The position numbers and the translations under genes were made by a program. A DNA stretch of 34,454 nucleotides from a bacterium. GTDB taxonomy: Bacteria > Spirochaetota > Spirochaetia > Treponematales > Rectinemataceae. This document shows positions 26,541 through 34,454 of the stretch, piece after piece (the first letter of the stretch is position 1; each line of letters begins with the position of its first letter). The notes under the pieces were generated by a model that was not told the DNA's origin, did not search any database, and saw nothing but the letters and a program-made list of their open reading frames with translations. The stretch lies in contig JAJXZP010000024.1 of the NCBI GenBank assembly GCA_021779995.1, positions 1 to 34,454 on the forward strand, read 5' to 3'.

Positions 26541-27721
26541 GGGTTCCCGGTCTGGATTCCGCGGCGATCTGCGCCCAGTGGCGCGACCGCCTGCCGCTGG
26601 GCGCCTTCGGCTACGCCGAGGAAATCGACGATTCGTGGCGCGACGTCGGCGGGCCGACGCGGAGCATGCTCGCGCAGGCGCGGCTCGCCTATGTCTTCAC
26701 GCATGCGGGCATTCTCGGCGATGCGGCCTGCGCGACCGCGGGAGCCGAGGCCGTCGCGCGCATGCAAAGCCTGTTCTGGCGGGCCGAAGACCGGGGCTGG
26801 GCGCGCGCGATAGGAGCGTCGGGCGAGATCGCCGACCGTGTGATCGATACCTACGAACAGGCTTTCGGGCTGCTGGCCCTGGCCTGGCAGTATCGCGCCA
26901 CCGGGAATGACGCGATGCGGGCCCTCGCCCGCGTCGCGACCGAGGGGCTGCGCGACGCCGCGGGAGATGCGGCGGAGTTAGGCTATCCCGAAGCGCGCGG
27001 CGGGATGGTGGGCGGATCGGCCGACGGCGGCTTTCCGCGCGGCAGCCCGCCGCGGCGTCGGCAAAACCCGCACATGCACCTGCTCGAAGCCTTCCTGGCC
27101 TGGCATTCGGCCGACCCTTCGGGCCCCTGGCTCGACCTGGCGCGGGAGATCGTCGAACTCTTCCGAAGACGGTTCCGCGACCCTGCGGATGGAACGCTTT
27201 GCGAGCACTTCGACCAGGAGTGGCGCCCGGCGGCGGGCGATGCGGGAAGACTCAGGGAGCCCGGCCATCATTTCGAGTGGGTCTGGCTGCTAAGAAGATA
27301 TTACGAGGCGAGCGCGGACGACTCGGTGTTCTCGGATGCCGAAAGATTGTATTCCTTCGCCAAGGATCGCGGCGTCGACGTCGACGGCGTGGCTTTCGAC
27401 GCCGTCCACGCGGATGGCAGCGTCGTGGCCGACACGAAACTGCTCTGGCCCCAGACGGAAATGCTCAAGGCGCATCTGGCCTGGTACGAATGGACGCGGG
27501 ATCCCGGAGCCCGGGAGCTCGCGCATCGAACCTTGGCCGCCATCGGCGATTTCTACATGATCCCGGACAGCGCCCTGTGGCGCGGCAAGCTCGATCGAGC
27601 GAGGATGCCGGTGTCTCAGCCGGTCCTTTCACGCCTCCTGTACCACCTTTTCGTCGCCCTCTCGGAGGCCGAGAGGGTGCTGGAGAGCGCGGCGAGTATC
27701 TCTCCCGCGGGGGCGGTATAG
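26537..27721 (+). CDS. AGE (N-acylglucosamine 2-epimerase) family sugar epimerase/isomerase
   Basis: 394 aa, ATGA overlap with permease; RQNPHMHLLEAFLAW, REPGHHFEWVWLLRRYYE, DTKLLWPQTEMLKAHL. Confidence 0.88.
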   Translation: MRVPGLDSAAICAQWRDRLPLGAFGYAEEIDDSWRDVGGPTRSMLAQARLAYVFTHAGILGDAACATAGAEAVARMQSLFWRAEDRGWARAIGASGEIADRVIDTYEQAFGLLALAWQYRATGNDAMRALARVATEGLRDAAGDAAELGYPEARGGMVGGSADGGFPRGSPPRRRQNPHMHLLEAFLAWHSADPSGPWLDLAREIVELFRRRFRDPADGTLCEHFDQEWRPAAGDAGRLREPGHHFEWVWLLRRYYEASADDSVFSDAERLYSFAKDRGVDVDGVAFDAVHADGSVVADTKLLWPQTEMLKAHLAWYEWTRDPGARELAHRTLAAIGDFYMIPDSALWRGKLDRARMPVSQPVLSRLLYHLFVALSEAERVLESAASISPAGAV

Positions 27722-27723
27722 GC

Positions 27724-28491
27724 ATGGCCCACAGCCCGCGCGTCGAGTCGATCCTCGCGATCATCTCGCGAAAGCGCAGCGTCTCCGTGCTCGAGCTGAA
27801 GGAACGGCTCGGCGTCTCCGAGGTGACGATCCGCAAGGACCTGGACTACCTCGAGAGCGAAGGCATCATCGTGCGCACCCACGGGGGCGCGACCATGGCC
27901 GAAGACCAGCGCGTCATGCGCCCCGTGGGCATGCGCGAGGGCCTGCGCCAGGAGGAGAAGAACGCCATCGCCCGCTCCGCCCGGGAGTACGTCGCCGAGG
28001 GAGAGACCATTTTCCTCGACGCGGGCACGACCTGCCGCGCCATCGCGCACGAGCTTCGCGGCATGAGTCTCCAGGTGGTCACCACGTCCTTCGACGTGAT
28101 CGAGGAGCTGGCCGACGCCGAGGGAATCTCGCTGTACTGTCCCGGCGGCAGCCTCCGCCGCGAGTCGCGCTGTTTCATCGGCCCGGCGGCGATCGAGGCC
28201 CTGGAAAACATCCAGGTCCAGAGCTGCTTCCTCGGGGCGACGGGCTTCACGAGCGGCGGGAATTTCGCGACCCAGAACGCCAACGAGGCGCAGATCAAGC
28301 GGCAGGTGCTCAAGATGTCCAAACGCCGGATCATCGCTGCCGACTCGAGCAAGTACGGCGTCAGCGCGTTCTCGATCTACGCGAGGCCGGGCGACGTCGA
28401 TCTGCTCATCACGGATTCGGGCTTCGTCGACTCGGGGCAGCTGCTCTCGCTCGGCATCGAGGTGCTGCTGGCTCCGCCGGGAGAGTCCTGA
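27724..28491 (+). CDS. DeoR/GlpR family transcriptional regulator
   Basis: RVESILAIISRKRSVSVLELKERLGVSEVTIRKDLDYLESEGIIVRTHGGA; C-terminal sugar-phosphate sensor domain IFLDAGTTCRAIAHEL. Confidence 0.94.
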   Translation: MAHSPRVESILAIISRKRSVSVLELKERLGVSEVTIRKDLDYLESEGIIVRTHGGATMAEDQRVMRPVGMREGLRQEEKNAIARSAREYVAEGETIFLDAGTTCRAIAHELRGMSLQVVTTSFDVIEELADAEGISLYCPGGSLRRESRCFIGPAAIEALENIQVQSCFLGATGFTSGGNFATQNANEAQIKRQVLKMSKRRIIAADSSKYGVSAFSIYARPGDVDLLITDSGFVDSGQLLSLGIEVLLAPPGES

Positions 28492-28492
28492 C

Positions 28493-29719
28493 ATGCGGCT
28501 CGCCAACTTCCTCGTCGCCCAGTCGGGCGGACCGACCGCGGTCCTCAACGCCAGCGCCGCGGGGGCCGCCCTGGCCGCCCTGAGCCTGCGCGGGGTGGGG
28601 AATGTCTGGGCCGCCCGGGAAGGTCTCCTGGGCCTGTTCGACGACGATCTGATCGACCTCAGGGCCGAGGGCCGCAGGAGCCTTCGCGCCCTCGCGCGGG
28701 TTCCCGGAGCCGCCTTCGGATCGTGCCGGCGAGGCCTGGCTGACGAGCTCGACCGCGAGCGCGCGCTCGCGCAGCTGAGGCGGCGCGACGTGCGGCTCCT
28801 CCTCTACATCGGCGGCAACGACTCGATGCGGACCGCCGCCGACATCGACACGCTCGCGCGAGACTCGGGCTACGAGCTCGTCGTGGTGGGCGTCCCCAAG
28901 ACCATAGACAACGACCTTTTGGCCACGGATCACTGCCCCGGCTACGGCAGCGCGGCCAGGTACGTCGCGACGACGGTGATGGAGGCCGGCCTCGACACCG
29001 AGGCCCTGTCGAGCTCCGACCGCGTCAACGTGATCGAAACCATGGGCCGGGACTCGGGCTGGCTCGCGGCCGCCTCGACCCTGGGCCGGCGGGAGCCGGG
29101 CGAGGCGCCGAACCTGGTGCTCCTGCCCGAGTCGGTCTTCGACGAGGAGCGCTTCTGCGCCGCCGTGGAGGCCTCGCTCAGCCGGCTCGGACGCTGCGTC
29201 GTGGCCGTGGCCGAGGGCGTCAAGCGGGCGGACGGTTCCTACCTGAGCGCCCAGGGAGGGCCCTTCGGCGCCGATCACTTCGGGAACGTGCAGCTCGGGG
29301 GCGCCGCTCTCGCCGTGAAGGCCGTCGTCGAGGCGCGGCTGGGAGCCAAGACGAGATATTCCATCCCTTCGACCGCGCAACGCGTCGCCGGGCACTGGGC
29401 CTCGGGCCGGGACCTTGCGGAGGCCGCGGAGGCGGGAAGGGCCGCGGTGAAGCTGGCCGCCCGGGGGGAGGGAGGCCGGATGGTCACCCTGGAGCGCGTC
29501 TCCGACTCGCCCTATCGCTGCCGCACGGGGAGCGTCGGCCTCGGCGAGGTGGCCGGCAAGACCAGGACCTTCCCCGCCGCATGGCTGAGCGACAACGGCA
29601 TGGACGTCGACGAAGCCTTCGCGGCCTACGCCTTGCCCCTGGTCGCCGGCGAATCCCGCCCGAAGTTGCGCGACGGGCTTCCCGAATATCCGCGTTTGAG
29701 ATCGAGACCGTCAGACTGA
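28493..29719 (+). CDS. 6-phosphofructokinase family, PPi-dependent type by active-site residues
   Basis: AQSGGPTAVLNASAAG, YIGGNDSMRTA, VVGVPKTIDNDLLATDHCPGYGSAARY, NVIETMGRDSGWLAA. Confidence 0.88.
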   Translation: MRLANFLVAQSGGPTAVLNASAAGAALAALSLRGVGNVWAAREGLLGLFDDDLIDLRAEGRRSLRALARVPGAAFGSCRRGLADELDRERALAQLRRRDVRLLLYIGGNDSMRTAADIDTLARDSGYELVVVGVPKTIDNDLLATDHCPGYGSAARYVATTVMEAGLDTEALSSSDRVNVIETMGRDSGWLAAASTLGRREPGEAPNLVLLPESVFDEERFCAAVEASLSRLGRCVVAVAEGVKRADGSYLSAQGGPFGADHFGNVQLGGAALAVKAVVEARLGAKTRYSIPSTAQRVAGHWASGRDLAEAAEAGRAAVKLAARGEGGRMVTLERVSDSPYRCRTGSVGLGEVAGKTRTFPAAWLSDNGMDVDEAFAAYALPLVAGESRPKLRDGLPEYPRLRSRPSD

Positions 29720-29771
29720 GCGCCGCCCGGGGCGATGCCTCGGGACGGGGCCGGAGCGAAAGGAGTTTTGG

Positions 29772-30593
29772 ATGAGTTATATAGAGGATATGTTCGGCCT
29801 GAAGGACAGCGTCGTCGTGGTGACCGGGGCGGGCGGCGCGATAGCCGGGGTCATGGCCGAGGCCTACCTGCGCGCGGGCGCCAAGGTGGCCCTGTGGCTG
29901 CACCGCGCGGAAGGCCTCGCCGCGGCCCGCGAGCGCTTCCTGCCCTTCGCGGCCGGGCCCGACTCGCTCTTCGTCGTCGCCTGCGACACGGGCGACCGCG
30001 GCCGCGTCGAGGCCGCCTACGACGAGACTGCGGCCGCCCTGGGCCATCCCGTGGTGCTCGTCAACGCGGTCGGAGGCAACCGCGGCAAGACTTCCTTCGT
30101 CGAGGCCGATCTCGGGGCCTTCGAGGACATTCTCAAGCTCAACCTGCTCGCCGGGCTCGTCGTGCCCACGCAGGTCTTCGCCTCCCGCTGGATCGCCGCC
30201 GGGCTGCGCCGTCGTTCCGTCATCAACATGACCTCGATGGGATCCTACGTTCCGCTCTCGGGCGTCTGGGCCTACGACGCCGCCAAGGCCGGGGTGCTCA
30301 ACCTGACCGTCGCCTGCGCCAAGGAGTTCGGCCCCTCGGGCATCCGGGTGAACGCGATCGCGCCGGGTTTCTTCCTCGGGCAGCAGAACTACTCGCTGCT
30401 CATAGCCGACCGCGCGACGGGCGAACTCACCCGGCGGGGCGCGGACGTCGTGGCGCGCACGCCCTTCGGCCGCTTCGGCGACCTGGACGAGCTGCGCGGC
30501 GCGGCTCTCTTCCTCGCGAGCGAACGGGCCTCGGGCTTCGTCACCGGAATTTCGGTTCCCGTCGACGGAGGCTTCCTCGCCGACAACATCTGA
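29772..30593 (+). CDS. SDR family oxidoreductase (possible SDR-type fructuronate/mannonate oxidoreductase)
   Basis: VVVVTGAGGAIAGVMAEAYLRAGAKVALW, INMTSMGSYVPLSGVWAYDAAKAGVLNLTVACAKEFGPSGIRVNAIAPGFF; immediately upstream of uxaC. Confidence 0.88.
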   Translation: MSYIEDMFGLKDSVVVVTGAGGAIAGVMAEAYLRAGAKVALWLHRAEGLAAARERFLPFAAGPDSLFVVACDTGDRGRVEAAYDETAAALGHPVVLVNAVGGNRGKTSFVEADLGAFEDILKLNLLAGLVVPTQVFASRWIAAGLRRRSVINMTSMGSYVPLSGVWAYDAAKAGVLNLTVACAKEFGPSGIRVNAIAPGFFLGQQNYSLLIADRATGELTRRGADVVARTPFGRFGDLDELRGAALFLASERASGFVTGISVPVDGGFLADNI

Positions 30594-30603
30594 AAGGCGC
30601 ATC

Positions 30604-32007
30604 ATGAAGACATTCCTCGATTCCGACTTCCTCCTCTCGACGAAGACCTCGGTCCGGCTCTATCGCGAGCACGCGGAGAACGCGCCGATCCATGATTTCC
30701 ACTGTCATCTCGATCCCCGCGCCATCGCCGAGAATCGCGGCTTCGCGAATCTGACCGCGGCCTGGCTGGCGGGCGACCACTACAAATGGCGCGCCATGCG
30801 GGCCTCGGGCGTGCCCGAAGCACTCATCACGGGCGAGGCCTCGCCCAAGGAGAAGTTCGACGCCTGGGCGCGCACGATTCCCCTCATCGCCGGCAATCCG
30901 CTCTTCCACTGGTCGCACCTCGAGCTGCTGCGCTATTTCGGCATCCGCGGCGTCACGCTCTCCCCCAAGACCGCCGACGAGATCTGGGCCGAGGCCAATC
31001 GGCTCCTCGCCTCGGAGGGCTTCCGCGTCCGCGGTCTCCTCGCCTCGCGGGGCGTGAAGACCGTGTGCAGCACGGACGATCCGGCGGATTCCCTCGCCTG
31101 GCACACGGCGATCGCGGCCGATTCCGGCATGGGCTTCTCCGTTCGGCCGACCCTCAGGCCCGACAAGCTTTTCGCCCTCTCCGACCCGGCCGTCTTCCGC
31201 TCCTACCTCGAGCGCCTCGGCGCGGCGGCGAAGGTCTCGATCGATTCATGGGAAAGCCTCCTCGGCGCCCTCGACGCGAGGATCGAGTTCTTCGACTCCC
31301 TCGGCTGCCGCGCCTCGGACCACGCCCTCGCGGACACCGAGTTTCTCGAAAGCGGGCCCAAGGACGCCGACCGGATCCTGCGCGAGGTCCTTTCGGGCGG
31401 GAGCGCGGGGAACGAGGATCGCATCCGTTTCCGCTCCGCCCTCCTCGTCGAACTCGGCAGGCGGTACGCGCGCAAGGGCTGGGTCATGCAGCTCCACGTC
31501 GGAGCGGCGCGCAATCTCAATTCGCGCGCCTTCGCGAAGCTCGGCCCGGACACGGGCTACGACGCGATCGGGAGCAGCCTCGATCCCACGGGCCTGGCTT
31601 CCCTCCTCGACGCCCTCGACCGCGAAGAGTCGCTGCCGAAGACCATACTGTTCTGCCTCAATCCGGGCGACACGGAAATCCTCGCCGCCCTGGCCGGCGT
31701 GTTCTCCTCCTCCTCGCCCGGCAGGGTGCAGCTCGGGGCGGCCTGGTGGTTCCTCGACCGCAAGCAGGGCATGGAGCGCCAGCTCGAGGTCCTCTCCTCC
31801 TACGGGGTCCTGGGCACCTTCGTGGGCATGCTCACCGATTCGCGCAGCTTCCTTTCCTTCCCGCGGCATGAGTATTTTAGGCGCATACTCTGCGATATGC
31901 TCGGCCGCTGGGTCGAGGAAGGCGAGCTGCCCGACGACGAGAGCCTCCTGGGGCCCCTGGTCGAGGGAGTCTGCCACATCAACGCGCAGAGGTATTTCGG
32001 CTTCTAG
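30604..32007 (+). CDS. uxaC: glucuronate isomerase
   Basis: 467 aa; MKTFLDSDFLLSTKTSVRLYREHAENAPIHDFHCHLDPRAIAENR, DHYKWRAMRASGV, GMLTDSRSFLSFPRHEYFRRILCDMLGRWVEEGELP. Confidence 0.96.
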   Translation: MKTFLDSDFLLSTKTSVRLYREHAENAPIHDFHCHLDPRAIAENRGFANLTAAWLAGDHYKWRAMRASGVPEALITGEASPKEKFDAWARTIPLIAGNPLFHWSHLELLRYFGIRGVTLSPKTADEIWAEANRLLASEGFRVRGLLASRGVKTVCSTDDPADSLAWHTAIAADSGMGFSVRPTLRPDKLFALSDPAVFRSYLERLGAAAKVSIDSWESLLGALDARIEFFDSLGCRASDHALADTEFLESGPKDADRILREVLSGGSAGNEDRIRFRSALLVELGRRYARKGWVMQLHVGAARNLNSRAFAKLGPDTGYDAIGSSLDPTGLASLLDALDREESLPKTILFCLNPGDTEILAALAGVFSSSSPGRVQLGAAWWFLDRKQGMERQLEVLSSYGVLGTFVGMLTDSRSFLSFPRHEYFRRILCDMLGRWVEEGELPDDESLLGPLVEGVCHINAQRYFGF

Positions 32008-32016
32008 AGGGCGAGA

Positions 32017-32802
32017 ATGGACGGAGATCCGTCCTCGGCCCGCCGAGGGAGGTCGGCTACGAGAGCGGCGGAAAGCAACGACGAGCTCGTGCGGATCGTC
32101 AAATACCGGGCCGCCTCCTATCTGACCGGCGGCGTGCGGGACGCGCGCGTGCTGGACGCGATGCGCGACATCGATCGCGCCCGGTTCCTTCCCCATGAAT
32201 ACCTCTGGGCGGCCTATTTGGACGAGAGCGTGGACATCGGCCGCGGGCAGACCTGCTCGCAGCCGTCCATGACCGCCTTCATGCTCGACAAGCTCTCGCT
32301 GCGGCCCGGGCTGCGCGTCCTGGAGATCGGCGCGGGCTCGGGCTACGCCGCGGCCCTCGCGGCCCTGCTCTGCCGCCCGGGCGGCCGCGTGATCGCGGTC
32401 GAGATCATTCCCGAACTGGCCGCCCGGGCGCTGGCCAACTGCGCCTCGGCCGGGCCGCGCTACGGCCCGCCGCTCTCCGACGACATCGACTTCGTCGCGG
32501 CCGACGGCTCCGCGGGCCTGGGCGAGCGCGGCCCCTTCGACCGCATACTCGTCTCGGCGGGCGTCCGGCGTTCCCGGCTGCGCGGCCTGGGGGGCGGCCG
32601 CGAGGGCGGCAGCGGCGCCGAGGGCGGGGGCGGCGGCGGCTTCCGCGAGGAGCCGCTCCTGGACCAGCTCGGCCCCGGCGGCATTCTCGTCTACCCCGAG
32701 GAGCGCGGAAATCTGTACCGGATCGAGCGGCGCGGCGAGGCCTTGCTGCGGGACAGGTGGAGCGGCGTGGCCTTCGTGCCGCTGCGGGGCCGCAACGCCT
32801 AA
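32017..32802 (+). CDS. protein-L-isoaspartate O-methyltransferase family protein with Gly-rich insert
   Basis: AAYLDESVDIGRGQTCSQPSMTAFMLDKL, LEIGAGSGYAAALAALL, FDRILVSAG, LLDQLGPGGILVYP. Confidence 0.88.
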   Translation: MDGDPSSARRGRSATRAAESNDELVRIVKYRAASYLTGGVRDARVLDAMRDIDRARFLPHEYLWAAYLDESVDIGRGQTCSQPSMTAFMLDKLSLRPGLRVLEIGAGSGYAAALAALLCRPGGRVIAVEIIPELAARALANCASAGPRYGPPLSDDIDFVAADGSAGLGERGPFDRILVSAGVRRSRLRGLGGGREGGSGAEGGGGGGFREEPLLDQLGPGGILVYPEERGNLYRIERRGEALLRDRWSGVAFVPLRGRNA

Positions 32803-33602
32803 TCCCCTCGGCCCCCGCCCAGGTCGGCGTACAAGCGCTCCATGAAGGGCCCGAGGTTCCGGAAGTGGTCGCCCTTCCAGTAGGCCTTGCCACAGGGGAC
32901 GCAGACGAAGAACTCATCGTAGCGCCGGGCCACTATGGCCGGCACCAGGGGGCGGATCTCCTCCCGCGAGGCGCGCCGCAGGAGCGCGCCGCAGGCGGCG
33001 CAGCGGCTGAAGGGGCGGCAGCGATCGGCGAGGCCGAAGCGCCGCGAGACCTCCAGAAGCTGCGCGTAGGGTTCCGGCGAGAGGATGAGCATGGCCCGGT
33101 TCGGGGCGGCGTGGAGCTCCCGAGTGTAGAGAAGCGCGCGGTTTCTCGTGAGCACGATGCGATCTTCGGCGAGAGCGGTCCCGATGATGTCCGCGGTTTC
33201 CCGTTCGTTCTTCCAGGATGCGTCGAAGCCGAGCAGTCTGAGCGTGCGGGAGAGGGTGCCGAGGTGCAGGTCGAGGACGAAGCGCGGCTCGGAGTCGAGG
33301 GCGACGGGCTCCGGAAGCGGGAGGAGGAGGACGGTCGAGGCGTCCGGAGGCGGCAGTTCGAGAGGCCATTCCGCGCCGTCTATCAGGGCCGATCCGATCT
33401 CGAGTCGCGGGATGCCCACGCTTTCCGCCAGGTGCCCGAGGCTCTGGTCGGCGCGGAAACGAACGGGAAAGCTCAAACGCGCCGAGGCGTCTCCGTGGCG
33501 CCGACCCGGCGACTGACCGCCGCGGACGATCAGAGTGAGGCGACCGCGCACCTGGAAGCGCGTGCGCCGCTGGGCGAGTCCTTCTTCTTCCGACGAAGGC
33601 AT
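32799..33602 (-). CDS. Mut7-C RNAse domain-containing protein with ThiS/ubiquitin-like N-terminus
   Basis: FVLDLHLGTLSRTLRLLGFDASW...DRIVLTRNRALL, CAACG...CVPCGKAYWKGDHF zinc-ribbon and C-terminal motif. Confidence 0.88.
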   Translation of the reverse strand: MPSSEEEGLAQRRTRFQVRGRLTLIVRGGQSPGRRHGDASARLSFPVRFRADQSLGHLAESVGIPRLEIGSALIDGAEWPLELPPPDASTVLLLPLPEPVALDSEPRFVLDLHLGTLSRTLRLLGFDASWKNERETADIIGTALAEDRIVLTRNRALLYTRELHAAPNRAMLILSPEPYAQLLEVSRRFGLADRCRPFSRCAACGALLRRASREEIRPLVPAIVARRYDEFFVCVPCGKAYWKGDHFRNLGPFMERLYADLGGGRGD

Positions 33603-33611
33603 GGAAGGCCG

Positions 33612-33830
33612 TCAACCCGCCGCGATGAGCGTGTAGGCCCTCTCCTTTTCATGAGGGTAGAGCTCCACGGGCATCCTATCCTTGCCGAGAGCGTTGACGA
33701 CCATATAGCGGGCGCAATGCAAGTTGTTGTTTCTGCAATAGTGGACCTTGAGTTCCTCGACTTTTTCCGGCACGTTCCCCAGCTTGTCGTTGTAGAAGGG
33801 GCATTTCTCCATGAACTCGCACTCGCCCAT
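33612..33830 (-). CDS. small Cys-containing conserved hypothetical protein
   Basis: MGECEFMEKCPFYNDKLGNVPEKVEELKVHYCRNNNLHCARYMVVNALG...; AGGA 5-8 nt before ATG 33830; promoter at 33862-33890 excludes the longer 33890 start. Confidence 0.72.
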   Translation of the reverse strand: MGECEFMEKCPFYNDKLGNVPEKVEELKVHYCRNNNLHCARYMVVNALGKDRMPVELYPHEKERAYTLIAAG

Positions 33831-33861
33831 ACTCTTCCTCATAGTGCAACGATTCCAATCG

Positions 33862-33890
33862 ATACTATTTTCACCTGCTTCGCTTGTCAA
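33862..33890 (-). promoter_or_regulatory. Promoter for the small Cys protein gene
   Basis: Minus strand TTGACA (33890-33885), 17-nt spacer, TAGTAT (33867-33862). Confidence 0.65.
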
Positions 33891-33942
33891 TCGCGCATCT
33901 GGAAAGATGCGGCATACGGTTTTCGGAGTCTGGGCATCAAGT

Positions 33943-33983
33943 TCGGCGTGGATCGCGTACCCCTGGTCCGCGATCCACGCCGA
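33943..33983. repeat. Perfect 15-bp inverted repeat downstream of ygeW-like gene
   Basis: tcggcgtggatcgcg (33943-33957), 11-nt loop, cgcgatccacgccga (33969-33983). Confidence 0.8.
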
Positions 33984-34015
33984 TGGTTGGAAGAGTTTCG
34001 CCTAAAGCGGGCTTG

Positions 34016-34454
34016 TTAGGAATGGACGGCCCTGACGGCGCCCCGCTCGAGGAGCTTCGCGAGCGCGGCGGCCGGGTCCTTCTGCTTGCCCAGGAGGATC
34101 ATGGCGGCGATGATGTAGGGCTTGTAGCTCGCCTCGCGGTAGGTATCGTCGCGGTAGCGCTCGAAGACGCTCGCCGCGACTTCGCCGGCCGCGCAGGAGA
34201 CATCGGTGATGTCCGCGGGGAGGCAGTGCATGTACAGGGCCCTGCCGGACTTCGTGAGCTTCATCTTCTCCTCGGTGCACTCCCAGTCCTTGAACTTGGC
34301 GTTGTTGGCGAGGGCGCTCTTCTCAAGTTCCTTGAGGCCCGCCTGGTCTCCGGCGTGCAGGAGGGGCACGCGCTTCTGCATGACGTCGTAGGGGGCCCAG
34401 CTCTTCGGGTAGACGATGTCGGCGTTCTTGAAGGCCTCGTCCATCGAGTAGACG
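34016..34454 (-). CDS. ygeW: knotted carbamoyltransferase YgeW-type, C-terminal part (5' end outside window)
   Basis: FKNADIVYPKSWAPYDVMQKRVPLLHAGDQAGLKELEKSALANNAKFKDWECTEEKMKLTKSGRALYMHCLPADITDVSC...YKPYIIAAMILL. Confidence 0.85.
   Translation of the reverse strand, partial: VYSMDEAFKNADIVYPKSWAPYDVMQKRVPLLHAGDQAGLKELEKSALANNAKFKDWECTEEKMKLTKSGRALYMHCLPADITDVSCAAGEVAASVFERYRDDTYREASYKPYIIAAMILLGKQKDPAAALAKLLERGAVRAVHS

Noticed and set aside
25640-27721. 693-aa ORF as one protein
   Set aside because: Upstream half is a wrong-frame read of the permease; the AGE epimerase starts at ATG 26537.
27199-28491. 430-aa ORF as extended DeoR protein
   Set aside because: N-terminal extension is out-of-frame sequence of the AGE gene; DeoR HTH starts right after MAHSPRVESILA at 27724.
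33612-33890. Longer 92-aa start for the small Cys protein
   Set aside because: The -35 and -10 boxes (33885-33890, 33862-33867) lie inside it, so transcription would begin downstream; start at 33830 has a ribosome-binding site.
32757-34019. 420-aa plus ORF opposite Mut7-C and the small Cys protein
   Set aside because: Antisense shadow over two supported minus genes; its tail translation over 33900-34019 gave no recognisable family.
1-34454. tRNA, rRNA, CRISPR array or insertion sequence
   Set aside because: No cloverleaf-like region, no rRNA-like block, no regularly spaced repeats, and no transposase/integrase motifs seen on either strand by eye; a tRNAscan/Infernal/ISfinder run would be needed to exclude them formally.

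Overview
High-GC bacterial chromosomal window (gene content suggests a spirochaete-like organism; this is inference, no marker gene was checked). I support about 26 protein-coding genes. They include a truncated 4Fe-4S protein, a PAS/GGDEF-EAL protein with a degenerate GGDEF site, an aldose-1-epimerase and a MobA-like nucleotidyltransferase. A rhamnose block (5.3-14.3 kb) holds a RhaSTPQ-like ABC transporter, an AraC regulator that appears to use an ACG start codon, RhaA and a stand-alone class II aldolase. Next come a divergent membrane pyrophosphatase and a soluble chemoreceptor with three Cys4-PAS modules. A divergent sugar-acid locus (19.4-32.0 kb) holds a UxaE-like epimerase and a LarA-like protein on the minus strand. 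On the plus strand it has a 4-gene ABC importer, AGE epimerase, DeoR regulator, PPi-type PFK, SDR and UxaC. The right end carries a PCMT with a Gly-rich insert, a Mut7-C protein, a small Cys protein and a truncated YgeW-type carbamoyltransferase. The best candidate for something new is the 19.4-32.0 kb sugar-acid locus. The ACG-start AraC gene, the ~94-nt three-way-junction element at 23578-23671 and the Cys4-PAS chemoreceptor are the next most interesting. I saw no convincing tRNA, rRNA, CRISPR or transposase. All family calls come from reading motifs by eye; no database search was run.
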